A stretch of DNA of 64,000 nt, taken from JBGSMX01 sp963790405 (GTDB lineage Bacteria > Actinomycetota > Coriobacteriia > Anaerosomatales > JAGXFU01). The notes under the pieces were generated by a model. The model was not told the origin of the DNA. It was given only the letters and a program-made list of their open reading frames with translations, and did no database searches. The stretch is from NCBI GenBank assembly GCA_963790405.1, contig CAWBOJ010000001.1, positions 1-64,000 on the forward strand. Direction: 5' to 3'. The first letter of the stretch is position 1. Every line of letters begins with the position of its first letter. Positions 1 to 10,878 of the stretch are shown one piece after another. Made by a program: the position numbers and the translations under genes.

Positions 1-1332
1 GAGCTTCAGAAGACAGGCGTGCGCTTCGATACTGCCGAGGGGGGCGGTGTAGCGCTCACCCGTGAGGGCGGACATTCATTGCCCCGAGTGCTGCACTCTG
101 GCGACACGACGGGAGCGGCAGTGCAAGACACGCTGTCGGCTGTGGTCCGCAGTGCACGGGGCGTCGAGATATTCGAGGAGCGGTTCCTTGTCGACCTGCT
201 CACCGCAGGGGACAGGTGTGTGGGTGCGCTGCTGCACAATGCTACGACGCGTCGGCTCGAGGTGTTCTGGGCCGATGCGGTGATACTCGCCACAGGCGGG
301 TGCGGACAGGCGTACCGCGTGACCACCAACCCGCTTATCGCTACCGGCGACGGTGTCGCTGCCGCCTGGCGGGCAGGCGCCGAGATCTCGGATCTCGAGT
401 TCGTGCAGTTCCACCCGACGGCGTTCGACTCGGATGCGAGCCCGAAGTTCCTGATCACCGAGGCGCTTCGTGGAGAAGGCGCCTATCTTCTCGACTGTGC
501 CGAGGAGCGCTTCATGCTCGGCGTTCATCCGCTGGCCGAGCTCGCTCCGCGTGACGTGGTCAGTCGCGAGATCGAGAAGGTCATGGCGCGCTGCGAACGA
601 CCGAACGTGTGGCTCGATGCCCGCCATCTGGACCCAGAGTATCTGCGTGCCCGATTCCCGATGATCTGGCAGACATGTGCCGAGGCAGGCTACGACTTGT
701 CGGCCGATCTTATCCCGGTGGCACCGGCGGCGCACTACATGATCGGCGGCGTGCGCGTCGACATTGACGGCAAGACCTCGCTTCCGGGCCTGTACGCGTC
801 GGGCGAAGTGACCGCCTCCGGCCTGCACGGTGCGAACCGGCTGGCCAGCAACTCGCTGCTCGAGGGGCTTGTGTTCTCCCGGCGCATCGCCCGATCGCTC
901 GACGTTGGATCGACGGAACCGCGACCGCGCCGTGTGGTGTCGGGTCCAGCCGATCGCGTCGCTTCGTATCGGCTCGAACGGGCACGCGAGACGCTCCAAG
1001 ACACGATGACGCAGTTCGTCGGGATGACGCGCTCGGGAGGGTCTCTCGGCGAAGCTGCAGCGATTCTCGGCTCGATGGCACCGCTCCTGGATGTGTCGTT
1101 GCGCCATCCGTCCGAACTCGAATTGCAGAACCTGGTGACCGTAGGACTGCTCATCACGCATGCTGCCTGGATGCGAACCGAGACACGTGGCACGCACTAT
1201 CGCGCCGACTACCCCGAGCGGGACGACGAACAGTGGTCGGGGCATCTCGTGTGGCGGCGCGGCGCGGCACCTGCGTTCGTGCCGGCTGCACCCGAGACCG
1301 AGCTCAAGCTCGAGCAGGATGCCGAGAAGTGA
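1..1332 (+). CDS. nadB: L-aspartate oxidase, 5'-truncated by the window
   Basis: This is the C-terminal three quarters of an FAD-dependent L-aspartate oxidase, which makes iminoaspartate in the first step of de novo NAD synthesis. The frame is open from base 1, so the start lies outside the window. Visible family features are the GGHS/RVLHSGD stretch near the 5' end, the ATGGCGQ segment, the HPTAF substrate region, and the C-terminal GLHGANRLASNSLLEGLVF flavin-binding signature around codons 275-295. The stop overlaps the GTG of nadC. The downstream neighbour supports NadB rather than succinate dehydrogenase or fumarate reductase flavoprotein. Confidence 0.93.
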   Translation, partial: ELQKTGVRFDTAEGGGVALTREGGHSLPRVLHSGDTTGAAVQDTLSAVVRSARGVEIFEERFLVDLLTAGDRCVGALLHNATTRRLEVFWADAVILATGGCGQAYRVTTNPLIATGDGVAAAWRAGAEISDLEFVQFHPTAFDSDASPKFLITEALRGEGAYLLDCAEERFMLGVHPLAELAPRDVVSREIEKVMARCERPNVWLDARHLDPEYLRARFPMIWQTCAEAGYDLSADLIPVAPAAHYMIGGVRVDIDGKTSLPGLYASGEVTASGLHGANRLASNSLLEGLVFSRRIARSLDVGSTEPRPRRVVSGPADRVASYRLERARETLQDTMTQFVGMTRSGGSLGEAAAILGSMAPLLDVSLRHPSELELQNLVTVGLLITHAAWMRTETRGTHYRADYPERDDEQWSGHLVWRRGAAPAFVPAAPETELKLEQDAEK

Positions 1333-2252
1333 GCTTCGAGCTTCCCGCAGACGCCGACCGCGTCGTCGCGACGGCTCTTGCCGAGGACCTGGGTGTCTCT
1401 GCCGTGAGCCTGATGGGCGGCGTCGCAGGGCCGGAAGTCCTCGGCAGGGATGTGACCTCGGCGGCAACAGTGCCCGCGGCGGCGGTGTTTCGCGGGGTGA
1501 TCGTCGCACGGCAGGGCGGGGTCGTGTGTGGACTCCCACTGGTGGAGGTGGTCTACAGGATGCTCGCGCGTGCGGCCGGCCCGGATGCGAGCGTCGAGGT
1601 CTTTCCGCTGGTCGCCGAAGGGGCGGATGTCGATCCCGGCACGGTGATCGCCGAGGTCGAGGGACCGGCTCGGATCGTGCTCACCGGCGAGCGCACTGTC
1701 CTGAACCTGCTCATGACGTTGTCGGGGATCGCGACCGAAGCGGCCGCATGGCAGCGAGCTGCCGGCCCGGATATGGCCGTTCTCGACACGCGCAAGACGC
1801 TGCCTGGCCTGCGCGGGCTTTCGAAGTACGCGGTGCGGGTGGGCGGCGCCCACAATCACCGACAGGGTCTGTACGACATGGTGCTCGTCAAGGACAACCA
1901 CCTTCGTCATGCGGGCGGCGTAGAGGCTGCCGTCGCGGCGGCTCGAGCGTCCGCTCCCGATGTGCGTGTCGAAGTCGAGGCCGACACGATCGAGCAGGCC
2001 ACAGAAGCCGCTCGTGCCGGTGCCGACATCGTCTTGCTCGACAACATGGATGACGCCGCGCTCGAGCGTGCGGTTGCGGCCGTGCGGCAGGCGGCACTCG
2101 ACGTCGGGCACCCCGTGCTCACCGAGGCGTCCGGTGGCATAGGACGCGATCGTCTCGCCGCTTTGAGAGAAATCGGTGTCGACCGGGTATCTACCAGCGC
2201 ACTTACCCTTGCGCCACCGCTCGACTTCGGGTTGGATGAAGTCAACAGATGA
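1329..2252 (+). CDS. nadC: Nicotinate-nucleotide pyrophosphorylase (carboxylating)
   Basis: Quinolinate phosphoribosyltransferase of de novo NAD synthesis, which turns quinolinate and PRPP into nicotinate mononucleotide. The GTG start overlaps the nadB stop (GTGA), giving 307 residues, near the usual family length. Typical motifs are GERTVLNLL, DTRKTLPGLR, KYAVRVGGAHNHR, LVKDNH, EVEADT, LLDNM and the C-terminal EASGGI and GVDRVSTSALT. It is translationally coupled to nadB upstream and to the DedA gene downstream. The nadA gene is not in view and probably lies upstream of the window. Confidence 0.96.
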   Translation: MSFELPADADRVVATALAEDLGVSAVSLMGGVAGPEVLGRDVTSAATVPAAAVFRGVIVARQGGVVCGLPLVEVVYRMLARAAGPDASVEVFPLVAEGADVDPGTVIAEVEGPARIVLTGERTVLNLLMTLSGIATEAAAWQRAAGPDMAVLDTRKTLPGLRGLSKYAVRVGGAHNHRQGLYDMVLVKDNHLRHAGGVEAAVAAARASAPDVRVEVEADTIEQATEAARAGADIVLLDNMDDAALERAVAAVRQAALDVGHPVLTEASGGIGRDRLAALREIGVDRVSTSALTLAPPLDFGLDEVNR

Positions 2253-2989
2253 CCCCCCTCGACCCCATAACCGGCATCGTCATCGTCGACTGGTTCCTCA
2301 GTCTGCTCGACACCTGGGGCTACCTTCTCGTCTTCGGGTTCACCATCTTCGAGAATCTGTTCGTCATCGGCTCGTTCACGCCCGGTGAGACGGTTGTGAT
2401 GGCGGCGGCGTTCCTGTCCACGCCGGACAAGGGGAGTCTCACGTTGTCGCTCGTGTGGATCGCCTCGGTCGTCGGGACGGTCACGGGCAGCAACATCAGC
2501 TACTTCCTCGGTCGTCGTGGCGGGCGCGACGCGCTGATGCGCTTCGGCAAGCGGTTCCGGATCTCTGCCGAGCGCATCAACGAGGCAGAGGCGTACTTCT
2601 GCAAGTACGGCTCGAAGACGGTGTTCATGTCGCGATTCGCGGCCGGCTTCAAGAACTTCGTGCCCATGATCGCCGGCGTGTCGAAGATGCACCTGGCCTA
2701 CTTCGAGGCCTGGACACTGCTCGGAGCGATCACCTACACGAGTCTCATGTGCGCGATCGGCTGGTTCGTGGGCGAGAACTTCGACCGTGCGCTGGCCATA
2801 TCGAGCCGGATCGGCATCGTGGGCATGGTGCTGTTCGCGATCGTCATCGCGATCGCGCTCATCGGCCGCCGCCGGTTCCTCGACCGTCAGCGTGCCGCGC
2901 TGGATCTCGAAGACGTCGAGATCCCCGAGGAGTTGCGTATCCCTGTCGACGAGGCAGCGGAAGACGACGAGTCGGGCAGCGAGCGGTGA
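2249..2989 (+). CDS. DedA family membrane protein
   Basis: A 246-residue DedA/SNARE-associated (VTT domain) inner-membrane protein. Members of this family are implicated in lipid flipping and envelope homeostasis. Several hydrophobic segments are visible, together with the family signatures FENLFVIGSFTPGE, a G-S-N-I-S-YFLGRRGG stretch and SRFAAGFKNFVPMIAGVSKM. The last 30 residues form an acidic tail rich in Asp and Glu. The ATG overlaps the nadC stop (ATGA), and the stop overlaps the birA GTG. The exact substrate cannot be read from sequence. Confidence 0.9.
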   Translation: MTPLDPITGIVIVDWFLSLLDTWGYLLVFGFTIFENLFVIGSFTPGETVVMAAAFLSTPDKGSLTLSLVWIASVVGTVTGSNISYFLGRRGGRDALMRFGKRFRISAERINEAEAYFCKYGSKTVFMSRFAAGFKNFVPMIAGVSKMHLAYFEAWTLLGAITYTSLMCAIGWFVGENFDRALAISSRIGIVGMVLFAIVIAIALIGRRRFLDRQRAALDLEDVEIPEELRIPVDEAAEDDESGSER

Positions 2990-3966
2990 GCCCACGCCGG
3001 GATCAGGTGCTCTCGGCGCTTCGCTCGGCAGGAGACGCGGGCGTTTCCGGCGAGGCGCTCGCGCACGATCTGGGTGTCAGCCGGGCGGCGATAGCCAAGC
3101 ACGTTCGCGCGCTTCGCGATCTGGGCTACGAGGTCGCGGCCCGGCCGGGGAGCGGCTACGTTCTGCAATCGACGCCCGATCTCCCGCTTGCCGAGGAGGT
3201 CCGGCCGCTGCTCGCCAGCGAGATGTGGGTCGACCTGCGCGGAGTCGCGTGCACCGGGTCGACCAACGACGACTGCAAGCAGCTCGCTCGTGCCGGTGCC
3301 ACGGAAGGCACGGTCGTGATCGCGACAGAGCAATCGACGGGGAGAGGCCGGCTCGGCCGCACCTGGGATTCGCCGAGTGGCGGAGTGTACATCTCGGCGC
3401 TGCTGAGGCCAGAGATGGCGTTGGCCGAACTTGCGCCGCTACCACTCGTCGTGTCGCTCGGTGTGGCGCGTGGCCTCGAGGCTCTCGGAGTTGCGTCGGC
3501 CCTGAAGTGGCCCAACGACGTGTTGATGGGCGGCGAGAAGGTTGCCGGAATCCTGCTCGAATCCTCGGCGGAAAGTGATCGCGCGGAGTGGGTTGTGGCG
3601 GGAGTCGGCGTGAACGTCCGCCGGCCAAAGCGTGCCTTTGAAGGCGCGGCCTATCTCGATGATGCCACGGATGTGACGCTGGCCGTTGTGGCAGCGTCGG
3701 TGCTGGACGGCATCGCCGAGGCCTACGGGCGATTCTGTGTTGCCGGGTTCGACGGGCTCGTCGCAGAATACGAACAGCGGTCTTCGCTGCACGGGCGCGA
3801 CGTCACCGTGCGCGACATCAGCGGAGCCGTACGCGCCGCCGGCCGCGTTGAGGGCATCGATGCGCTTGGTCGGCTTGTCGTGCAGGGGCCCGATGGCCCG
3901 AGCACAGTATCCGCAGGTGACGTGAGCCTTGCGATAGCGTCCGACGGTCACCCGGAAAGGAAGTGA
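2986..3966 (+). CDS. birA: Bifunctional biotin-[acetyl-CoA-carboxylase] ligase / biotin repressor
   Basis: Class II BirA of 326 residues. An N-terminal winged helix (residues about 10-60, containing LAHDLGVSRAAIAKHVRALRD) precedes the ligase domain. The ligase carries the biotinyl-AMP loop GRGRLGR (about 118-124), the KWPNDVL motif near 175 and a C-terminal SH3-like cap. The enzyme adenylates biotin and transfers it to biotin carboxyl carrier protein; the HTH version also represses biotin genes. I chose the GTG that overlaps the DedA stop because it leaves the complete HTH in frame. A matching BirA-type operator sits upstream of bioY at 11650-11681, so the repressor and a likely target are both in this window. 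Confidence 0.94.
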   Translation: MSPRRDQVLSALRSAGDAGVSGEALAHDLGVSRAAIAKHVRALRDLGYEVAARPGSGYVLQSTPDLPLAEEVRPLLASEMWVDLRGVACTGSTNDDCKQLARAGATEGTVVIATEQSTGRGRLGRTWDSPSGGVYISALLRPEMALAELAPLPLVVSLGVARGLEALGVASALKWPNDVLMGGEKVAGILLESSAESDRAEWVVAGVGVNVRRPKRAFEGAAYLDDATDVTLAVVAASVLDGIAEAYGRFCVAGFDGLVAEYEQRSSLHGRDVTVRDISGAVRAAGRVEGIDALGRLVVQGPDGPSTVSAGDVSLAIASDGHPERK

Positions 3967-3970
3967 ACGC

Positions 3971-4843
3971 GTGCAGCCGGACTATGCCCCGCGGGGCCTC
4001 GGTCGAATCCTCGACCGTGCGTTCGAGATGTACCGCGCGAACTTCCGCACAGTTGTTGTCTCCTCGCTGATCGTGCTCTTCCCGGTGGCGATGCTCGTGG
4101 GCGTCACGCAGGTGTTCTCGACCCGCGGGCTGCTGCAGATCTTCGGCACGCTCAGCCAGGCGGGCGACCTGGACGCATTCAATGAGGCGCTCAACGGGAT
4201 CCAGGCGCTGTCGGTACTCTCGAACGCCGTCACGCCGCTCTACTTCGCCGCGCGGGTCTATCTGGCGTCGTGCCTGCTTTCGATGGCTCCCGCCATGCTC
4301 GTTGGACAGCGTCCCGGAGTCCGCGAGTTTCTCAAGGCGGGGCGCAGGCGCTTTCTGTGGTTGCTGCTGACGATGGTCGCCGTGAGTGCGTCGGTGAGCA
4401 TATCCGTGTTCCTGATAGTGGTGCCCATCTTGTTGTGGGTGCGACTGAGTGTGGCCCACGTCGCGTGCGTGGTCGAGGAAGCGCCGATCGATCAGGCGTT
4501 CAAGCGGTCGTGGGGCCTGACCCGAACGTTCTTCTGGCGCACCATCGGCTTCGCGATCGTGCTCAGTGTGATCTCGCTGGTCTTGCAGGCCGCCATCGAC
4601 TCGCCCGCTGTGGTCCGGCAGATCGTTGCCAGCGTCAACAATCCCGAGTCGCTGTTCCAGGAGCTCTCCCCGGGCTGGAAGACGTTCGAAGGTGTGCTCA
4701 CTGCGCTTGCGACCGCGCTGATCCAGCCGTTTCTCGAGCTGAGCTGGTTCTCGTACTACCTCGACCTGCGTGCACGGGGCGAGGGGCTCGATCTGGTCGC
4801 GAAGGCCGGCGCGCTCGCATCCAGATCGCGGACGACCGCGTGA
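3971..4843 (+). CDS. Membrane protein with glycerophosphoryl diester phosphodiesterase-type membrane domain
   Basis: A 290-residue polytopic protein beginning with the RGLGRILDRAFEMYRANFRT signature often found in the GPDPase membrane-domain/DUF7847 group. About six hydrophobic segments follow. The C-terminal part contains FKRSWGLTRTFFWR, typical of the family. There is no catalytic phosphodiesterase domain, so an enzymatic role should not be assumed. It starts with GTG five bases after birA and opens the DUF4129/DUF4350/MoxR/DUF58 operon, which is its usual context in actinobacteria. Confidence 0.8.
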   Translation: MQPDYAPRGLGRILDRAFEMYRANFRTVVVSSLIVLFPVAMLVGVTQVFSTRGLLQIFGTLSQAGDLDAFNEALNGIQALSVLSNAVTPLYFAARVYLASCLLSMAPAMLVGQRPGVREFLKAGRRRFLWLLLTMVAVSASVSISVFLIVVPILLWVRLSVAHVACVVEEAPIDQAFKRSWGLTRTFFWRTIGFAIVLSVISLVLQAAIDSPAVVRQIVASVNNPESLFQELSPGWKTFEGVLTALATALIQPFLELSWFSYYLDLRARGEGLDLVAKAGALASRSRTTA

Positions 4844-5913
4844 GCGGCCGAGGAGCCACATCCCGAACCGCCACGCGGCTTGCGCGGCTGGCGGCCGCGG
4901 TGGCGCTGTGCGCCACCTTAGCGCCGCCTTCAGCGGCGCTGGGCGTCGACCTCGACACCTATCGCGACGATGTCGCGCAGGCGCGTGCGATGGTCGACGC
5001 CGCGGCCAACAAGCCGCTGACCGAGCGCGAGGCCACCGACCTCGCGCTCGAGGTGAACGCGCTCGTTCCTCTGCGGGTCGAGGTCGAGACGCCCGACGGC
5101 GTCGCCAAGCCCGACAACACCATCGTGCGCACACTGGTAGCCCAGCTCGATGCTGCCGATACGATCAGCGAGCGTGAGGAGTATGTCGCAGACCTCGCGG
5201 CACATCTTGCTGCTATGGAGTCGGCGTTGGGAGCGCCCGGGGCCGAGTCTCGCAACGTGGTGCCCGAAGACCCCGCCGCGCTCCAGGCCTTGCTCGACAC
5301 GGGCACGCCGGCCCGCTCGCCCGTGCAGGAGTGGCTCGCCGGTCTCATCGATAGGCTCGCCGGGTGGCTGTCGAGGTGGTTCAGCAACATGAGCGGGTCA
5401 TCATCGGCAGGTATCGTGTTCCAGGTCGTCTTCTACGTCGTTGTCGGTGTGCTCGCGCTCGTCTTGCTCTACACCGCGTACCAGTTCGCACGACGCTGGC
5501 GTGCAGGTATCGCGAATCGGACAGGCGAGGCCGTGGCGGTCGGGAGTACCGACGCTGTGATCGAGGCGGCGCGGGATTTGCCGGCAGATGCTCTTTCGTA
5601 CGCAGACGAGTGCGCGGCGGGCGGGGATCGTCGGGAGGCGGTGCGCGCTCTGTTCGGCGGCGCTGCGCGGGCCCTGCAGGAATCCGGCTACATCGTGGAG
5701 GCCCGGACGCGCACCAATCACGAGTTGCTGGTCGAGGTGCGACCGCGCTCGCCGGAGATCTACGCGCCGCTTCGCGAACTGGCACTCGTGTTCGAGCGGA
5801 GCTGGTACGGACATCGCGATCCGGCTCAGGATGAATACGCGGCAGCACGGGAGCGCTATGTGACCGTGACGGCTGCTGCACGGGCTGCGATCGAAGCCGG
5901 TGAGGCAACGTGA
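4840..5913 (+). CDS. DUF4129 domain membrane protein
   Basis: A 357-residue protein with an N-terminal signal or anchor segment, an extracytoplasmic helical region of about 150 residues, one strong transmembrane segment (residues about 190-215) and a C-terminal DUF4129-like cytoplasmic domain. That domain shows RREAVRALFGGAARALQE, the RTNHELL motif and the FERSWYG motif. DUF4129 proteins are habitual partners of MoxR ATPases and DUF58 proteins. The GTG overlaps the preceding stop. The function is not established; the context suggests an envelope-linked chaperone or assembly complex. Confidence 0.82.
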   Translation: MSGRGATSRTATRLARLAAAVALCATLAPPSAALGVDLDTYRDDVAQARAMVDAAANKPLTEREATDLALEVNALVPLRVEVETPDGVAKPDNTIVRTLVAQLDAADTISEREEYVADLAAHLAAMESALGAPGAESRNVVPEDPAALQALLDTGTPARSPVQEWLAGLIDRLAGWLSRWFSNMSGSSSAGIVFQVVFYVVVGVLALVLLYTAYQFARRWRAGIANRTGEAVAVGSTDAVIEAARDLPADALSYADECAAGGDRREAVRALFGGAARALQESGYIVEARTRTNHELLVEVRPRSPEIYAPLRELALVFERSWYGHRDPAQDEYAAARERYVTVTAAARAAIEAGEAT

Positions 5914-7024
5914 GCCGCGTGCGTCGCTTCGACACCTCAACGCTCATACTGCTTGGCGTCGCCGTGCTGCTGATCGCGTTTTACTGGGCGGCGGTGATTC
6001 TTTCCCAGGAGTACTACGTGGTCGCGGCGCCCCCCGGTTCGACCTTCAGCTCCGAAGACACAGGCGCGCGCATTCTCATCAACTACCTGGACGAACTCGG
6101 TATCGAGACCAACACGCTTCAGCAGTTCGACGAGCTTCCGGATTCGGACGCGACGATCGTGGTGATGGCCGGGCGTCCGTTCGAAAAGGAGCCGACCGGT
6201 CCCGAGATCCGGCGCGTTCGGGCGTGGATCGAGTCCGGAGGTCGTCTGGTCATGATCGGCCCGTACGCGTCCGAACTCCCGCAGGGGCGTCTCGGCGGGC
6301 CGCTGGCTAGCGGAGGCGAGGAGGCGACGCTTGCGCCGCTCCTGCCGTCGATCTACGTGCAGGGTGTCGAGCACATCAGCGTCGATTCCGACCGCATGCT
6401 CGTCGAGGATCCGGCGTGGGTGACGCATTTCAAGGACACCGGAGGCCAGGTGCTGATCTCGCGCGCCTTCGGCGAGGGCGATGTCGTATGGCTTGCGAGC
6501 CTCTATCCGGCGAGCAATGCAGGGATCGGGCAGGCCGATAACGCGCGACTCGCCACGTTGCTTGCCGGTTCCCGCGGGCCGGTCTACTTCGACGAGTACC
6601 ATCACGGCTTCGTCACAGGCTCGAGCGTGTGGGATCGTCTCGGCGGCAATGGCCGAGCAGCCATGCTCATGGCTGTGGTGGCGCTGGTGATCGCAATCGT
6701 GGCATCTGCTCGCCGCGTGGCACCGGCTATCGCGCAGCCGCGAAGCGCGTGTCGCTCGCACCGGCGCCTACATCTCGTCGCTGGCCGAGTTGTACCGCAA
6801 GGCGGGGGCGCGAGCCGAGGCGCTCGGCACGCTGGAGGAAGGATTGCGCCTTGCGGTCGTGAGGCGCTACGGGAGTGTGGAGGCTGCCGCGACCCGGGGT
6901 TTCTCGGCAAGCGAACTGCTCGATCGCTCGCGCGAACTGCGCGAAAGCGGACGGATATCGGAAGAATCGTTCACGGTGATGGCTCGCGAACTGGCGCGGG
7001 CGCGACAGGAGGTCGAAGGGCGAA

Positions 7025-7032
<8 letters not shown>
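5910..7032 (+). CDS. DUF4350 domain protein (one frameshift)
   Basis: A membrane-anchored protein with an N-terminal transmembrane helix (residues about 10-32), a periplasmic or extracellular DUF4350-type domain (STFSSEDTGARIL, FDEYHHGF) and a second hydrophobic stretch. The frame breaks near 6700-6715. Removing one base joins the VVALVIAIVA helix to a cytoplasmic tail that runs to the stop at 7030-7032. That tail (ELYRKAGARAEALG ... VVRRYG) resembles the DUF4350 C-terminus. It overlaps DUF4129 upstream and MoxR downstream. I read the break as a sequence error. Confidence 0.75.
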
Positions 7033-7981
<949 letters not shown>

Positions 7982-7985
<4 letters not shown>

Positions 7986-9330
7986 GCCGCCTGACCGACA
8001 TCCGCGATCGCTTCTCGGGCGTGGTGGTGACCGGCCGCGCGGCCGCGCTGCTCGCTGCGCCGACCCCGGTGGTAGCGCTCGTGCCCGCCGTGTGGGCGTG
8101 GCTGCTCGCAATCGCGTGGTCGCTCGCCGTGTTCGTGCTCGTGCGCCGAGACATCGCTCACGCCTCTGGCCGAGAACGGCTCGTCGTGACCCGCCAGATT
8201 CCCGCCAAGCTCTCGATCGGCGTGCCCAACAAGGTGACGCTTTCGATCCGCAACTCCTCGGCGCGCGTCGCTACGCTGACCGGACGCGAGACGCCTCCGG
8301 TCGGGTTCGAAGGCGAGCGCGCGTTCGGTCCGCTGGCCATCGCGCCCCACAGCTCGCACGACGTGCCTTTCGAGTTCACGCCGCCCGCGCGCGGTGCCTA
8401 CCAGTTCGGCGACGTCGGTGTTCGCTCGCTCGGCCCGTTGCGCCTTGCGGGTCGCCAGATCACCTTCCCACTGGCCGCGGAAGCGCGCGTCTACCCCGAC
8501 ATCTCCGCTGTCTACGGGTACTCGCTGCTGGCTCGCAAGGGTAGCCTGCACGAGATCGGCGTGCGCAATGCGCGCTACGCGGGCGTGGGCACCGAGTTCG
8601 AATCGCTGCGCGAGTACGTGAGTCGGGGACGACTACCGCGACATCGACTGGAAGGCGACCGCGCGCAAAGGTCAGCCGGTGGTGCGCCAGTTCGAGGCCG
8701 AGCGCAGCCAGACGGTCGTGCTTGCGATCGATGCCGGACGGCTGATGAACGCGCGCGTCGGCGGGCATGGCGAAGCTCGATCGTGCGATCAACGCGGCAC
8801 TGCTGCTCGCATTCCTCGCCACGACCGCAGGCGACAACGTCGGTCTGTTCGTGTTCGGGCGCGAGATTCGGACCTATCTGCCGCCACGGAAAGGGCACCG
8901 CCAGTTCCTCGCGATCCTCGAGGCACTCTACGCCGTCGAGGGTCGGGTCGAGGAGCCTGACTACGGAGGAGCGCTGCGCTACCTCGCCACGCGGCTGTCG
9001 AAGCGCTCGCTGGTCGTGCTCTTCAGCGAACTCGTCGGGACCGAGCCTTCACGCAGACTCCTCGGCGTCCTGGGTTCGCTCACACCGAGACACCTGCCGC
9101 TTGTGATCACGCAGCGCAATCTCGAGGTCGAGGCGCGTGCCCGTGCGTTGCCCGAAGACGAATCCGGGGCATTCGTCTCGGCAGTCGCGCAAGACTTGCT
9201 CCAGGACAAGGCGTCGGCGCTGCGGGTGCTGGAGGCCAAGGGATCGCTGGTCCTCGACGTGGTGCCCGAGCAGCTCTCGGTTGCCGCCGTGAATCGCTAT
9301 CTGGAGATCAAGGCGCGCGGTCGGTTGTAG
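7982..9330 (+). CDS. DUF58 domain protein (frameshifts)
   Basis: A DUF58/VWA-like protein paired with MoxR. Two transmembrane segments lie near residues 20-60. A beta-rich region follows, then the DUF58 core YRDIDWKATAR and a C-terminal von Willebrand A-like portion (GDNVGLFVFG). The frame breaks near 8635 and near 8768; removing one G at each restores one polypeptide running to the TAG at 9328-9330. Its GTG overlaps the MoxR stop. In known cases such pairs help assemble or activate envelope or metalloenzyme complexes; the target here is unknown. Confidence 0.86.
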
Positions 9331-9645
9331 CGTCAAACGAGCGTCGCACGAAGGTTAAGAGTCCTCTCATCTTCGGGAGAAATCGCAGCGAAGCTGTTTG
9401 ATGCTCGCTTAACGACGGTAAGTGTCCCCTTGTGGGGGGTTGCTGCGAATCGCAACGTGGGCACGTGGGCTATTGCCAGACACGCGTTCGCGTACTCGTT
9501 CCCCCAAACGAGGCGAACCCAAAGCGTGGCATCCTCCATGAAGTGAGCCGCGCACTTGTCGCCTGGAAACACCATTCTTGACGCGGCGTGTGTCGTTGTT
9601 GATCTCGTTCACCGCTTCCCCGGAGCGGAATCGACGACGGCGATT

Positions 9646-9663
9646 CGGTCTCGCCAGAGACCG
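9646..9663. terminator. Hairpin, candidate terminator
   Basis: CGGTCTC and GAGACCG form a perfect 7-bp stem around a GCCA loop. It lies just before a second, stronger hairpin between convergent genes. No long T tract follows. Confidence 0.5.
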
Positions 9664-9667
9664 TTAG

Positions 9668-9701
9668 CCTGGACGGCGTCGATGATGCGGCGCCGTCCAG
9701 G
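9668..9701. terminator. Strong hairpin, candidate bidirectional terminator
   Basis: CCTGGACGGCG (9668-9678) and CGCCGTCCAGG (9691-9701) form a perfect 11-bp stem with a 12-base loop, followed by TTGTCT. Its position between converging transcripts suits a shared terminator, although the T run is weak. Confidence 0.6.
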
Positions 9702-9743
9702 TTGTCTCCATGGGAGGACTGCTCCGGGCCGGCGACACGGTGT

Positions 9744-10712
9744 CTATCCCTGGCCACTGCGCCCGGGCACCAAGAGGTAGAGGGCCAGAAGCGCCGCCAT
9801 CACGGCTCCGAAGGCGAGCTTGAGCACCGGGTCTGCCGCCGAGGGCGTGAAGAAGCCCTCGATCACACCTGCAATGATGAGAAGCGGAACGGCTCCAAGC
9901 ACGATCTGAACCGCCTCTTTCGAGACGGCCTTGAGTGCATCGCTTCTCGGCAGGTCACCTGGCGAGATGAGGGCCTTGGCCAGCACCAGACCCGATGCAC
10001 CGGCCAACACGATTGCTGGCAGTTCGAGCGCCCCGTGCGGCACGATGAGCGCCCAGAAGCTCAGCGATGCTCCGGCTTTGGCGAAGACGCCGGCCAAAAC
10101 ACCGAGCATGAGGCCGTTGGTGATCATCGCGTAAACCGTCACGACGCCGAAGGTCATGCCCCCGGCGAAGGCCATGAGCGAGACCTGGACGTTGTTCGCG
10201 GTGATGCCGGCCGATAGCAGCGGGGCCATGGCGCCCATCATCGACGCCGTGTCCTTGCCGCGTTCGATCGAATCGCCTACTCCGTCGCGCAAGGCTTCGG
10301 GGATGAAGATGCGCGCGAGCGGATAGTTGATATGTGCGAGCAGAAAGCCGAGCGCCGTGGCTCCGAACAGCAGCGCGGCTGCCAGGAGCACCTGTCTGCC
10401 GTGTTTCCTGATCAGCCGAGGATATCCCCGGGCGACATAGTCCCAGATGCCCGCGACCGATCGAGGGGAGGCTCCGTAGAGTTCGGCATGCGCCTGGCCC
10501 ACGAGGTCGTTGAGGTACGCGGAGACCCGGCTGCCCGAGAAGTGCGTCTGCGCATACGCGAGGTCCGCAGCGGTTCGACGGTAGTCTTCGTGCAATCGCC
10601 TGACCTCGACGGCTTCGAGCCGGGTGATGCCTTCTCGGCGGGCCCGCTCGACGGCGTCTGACAAACGCTTCCACACCTCACTCGACGTTTCGATGAAGCT
10701 GCGTTCGTCCAC
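9744..10712 (-). CDS. Stage II sporulation protein M-like (DUF95/SpoIIM) membrane protein
   Basis: A 322-residue integral membrane protein. The N-terminal helical domain (residues 1-100) precedes six or so transmembrane helices with the SpoIIM-type features LLSAGITANNVQVSLMAFAGGM and SFWALIVPHGALELPAIVLAGASGL. The start is a GTG preceded by AAGGGA. The gene is divergent from the RDD gene, and such SpoIIM/RDD pairs usually accompany MoxR/DUF58 clusters like the one just upstream. The family name does not imply sporulation in this organism. Confidence 0.85.
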   Translation of the reverse strand: MDERSFIETSSEVWKRLSDAVERARREGITRLEAVEVRRLHEDYRRTAADLAYAQTHFSGSRVSAYLNDLVGQAHAELYGASPRSVAGIWDYVARGYPRLIRKHGRQVLLAAALLFGATALGFLLAHINYPLARIFIPEALRDGVGDSIERGKDTASMMGAMAPLLSAGITANNVQVSLMAFAGGMTFGVVTVYAMITNGLMLGVLAGVFAKAGASLSFWALIVPHGALELPAIVLAGASGLVLAKALISPGDLPRSDALKAVSKEAVQIVLGAVPLLIIAGVIEGFFTPSAADPVLKLAFGAVMAALLALYLLVPGRSGQG

Positions 10713-10878
10713 GCATGTCCCTTCGGCGCACGAGACCGTCTCGGCGGGGTCTGCCCGCGCGCGCTGCTTCGCAGGTGACTCCTTCGGAAGTATGCTAGCA
10801 CGCGGCTCTGACGTCGCCCTATGATGGGGGAGTCCATGTCTGGCAGGGCTGTCATGTCGAGAGGAGGCCGGTGAGCTG

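Larger units (their letters stand above)
9331..9743. other. Convergent intergenic region, no supported gene
   Basis: About 410 bases between the rightward DUF58 gene and the leftward SpoIIM-like gene. The 3' half holds two GC-rich hairpins, listed separately, that probably terminate transcription in one or both directions. A small hairpin CCCCTTGTGGGG lies near 9426. A leftward frame of 80 codons exists at 9333-9575, but it has no recognisable family and sits inside the terminator zone of convergent genes, so I do not call it. Confidence 0.6.

Noticed and set aside
9333..9575. An 80-codon leftward frame between DUF58 and the SpoIIM-like gene
   Set aside because: No family resemblance, no convincing ribosome site, and it lies in the terminator zone of convergent genes.
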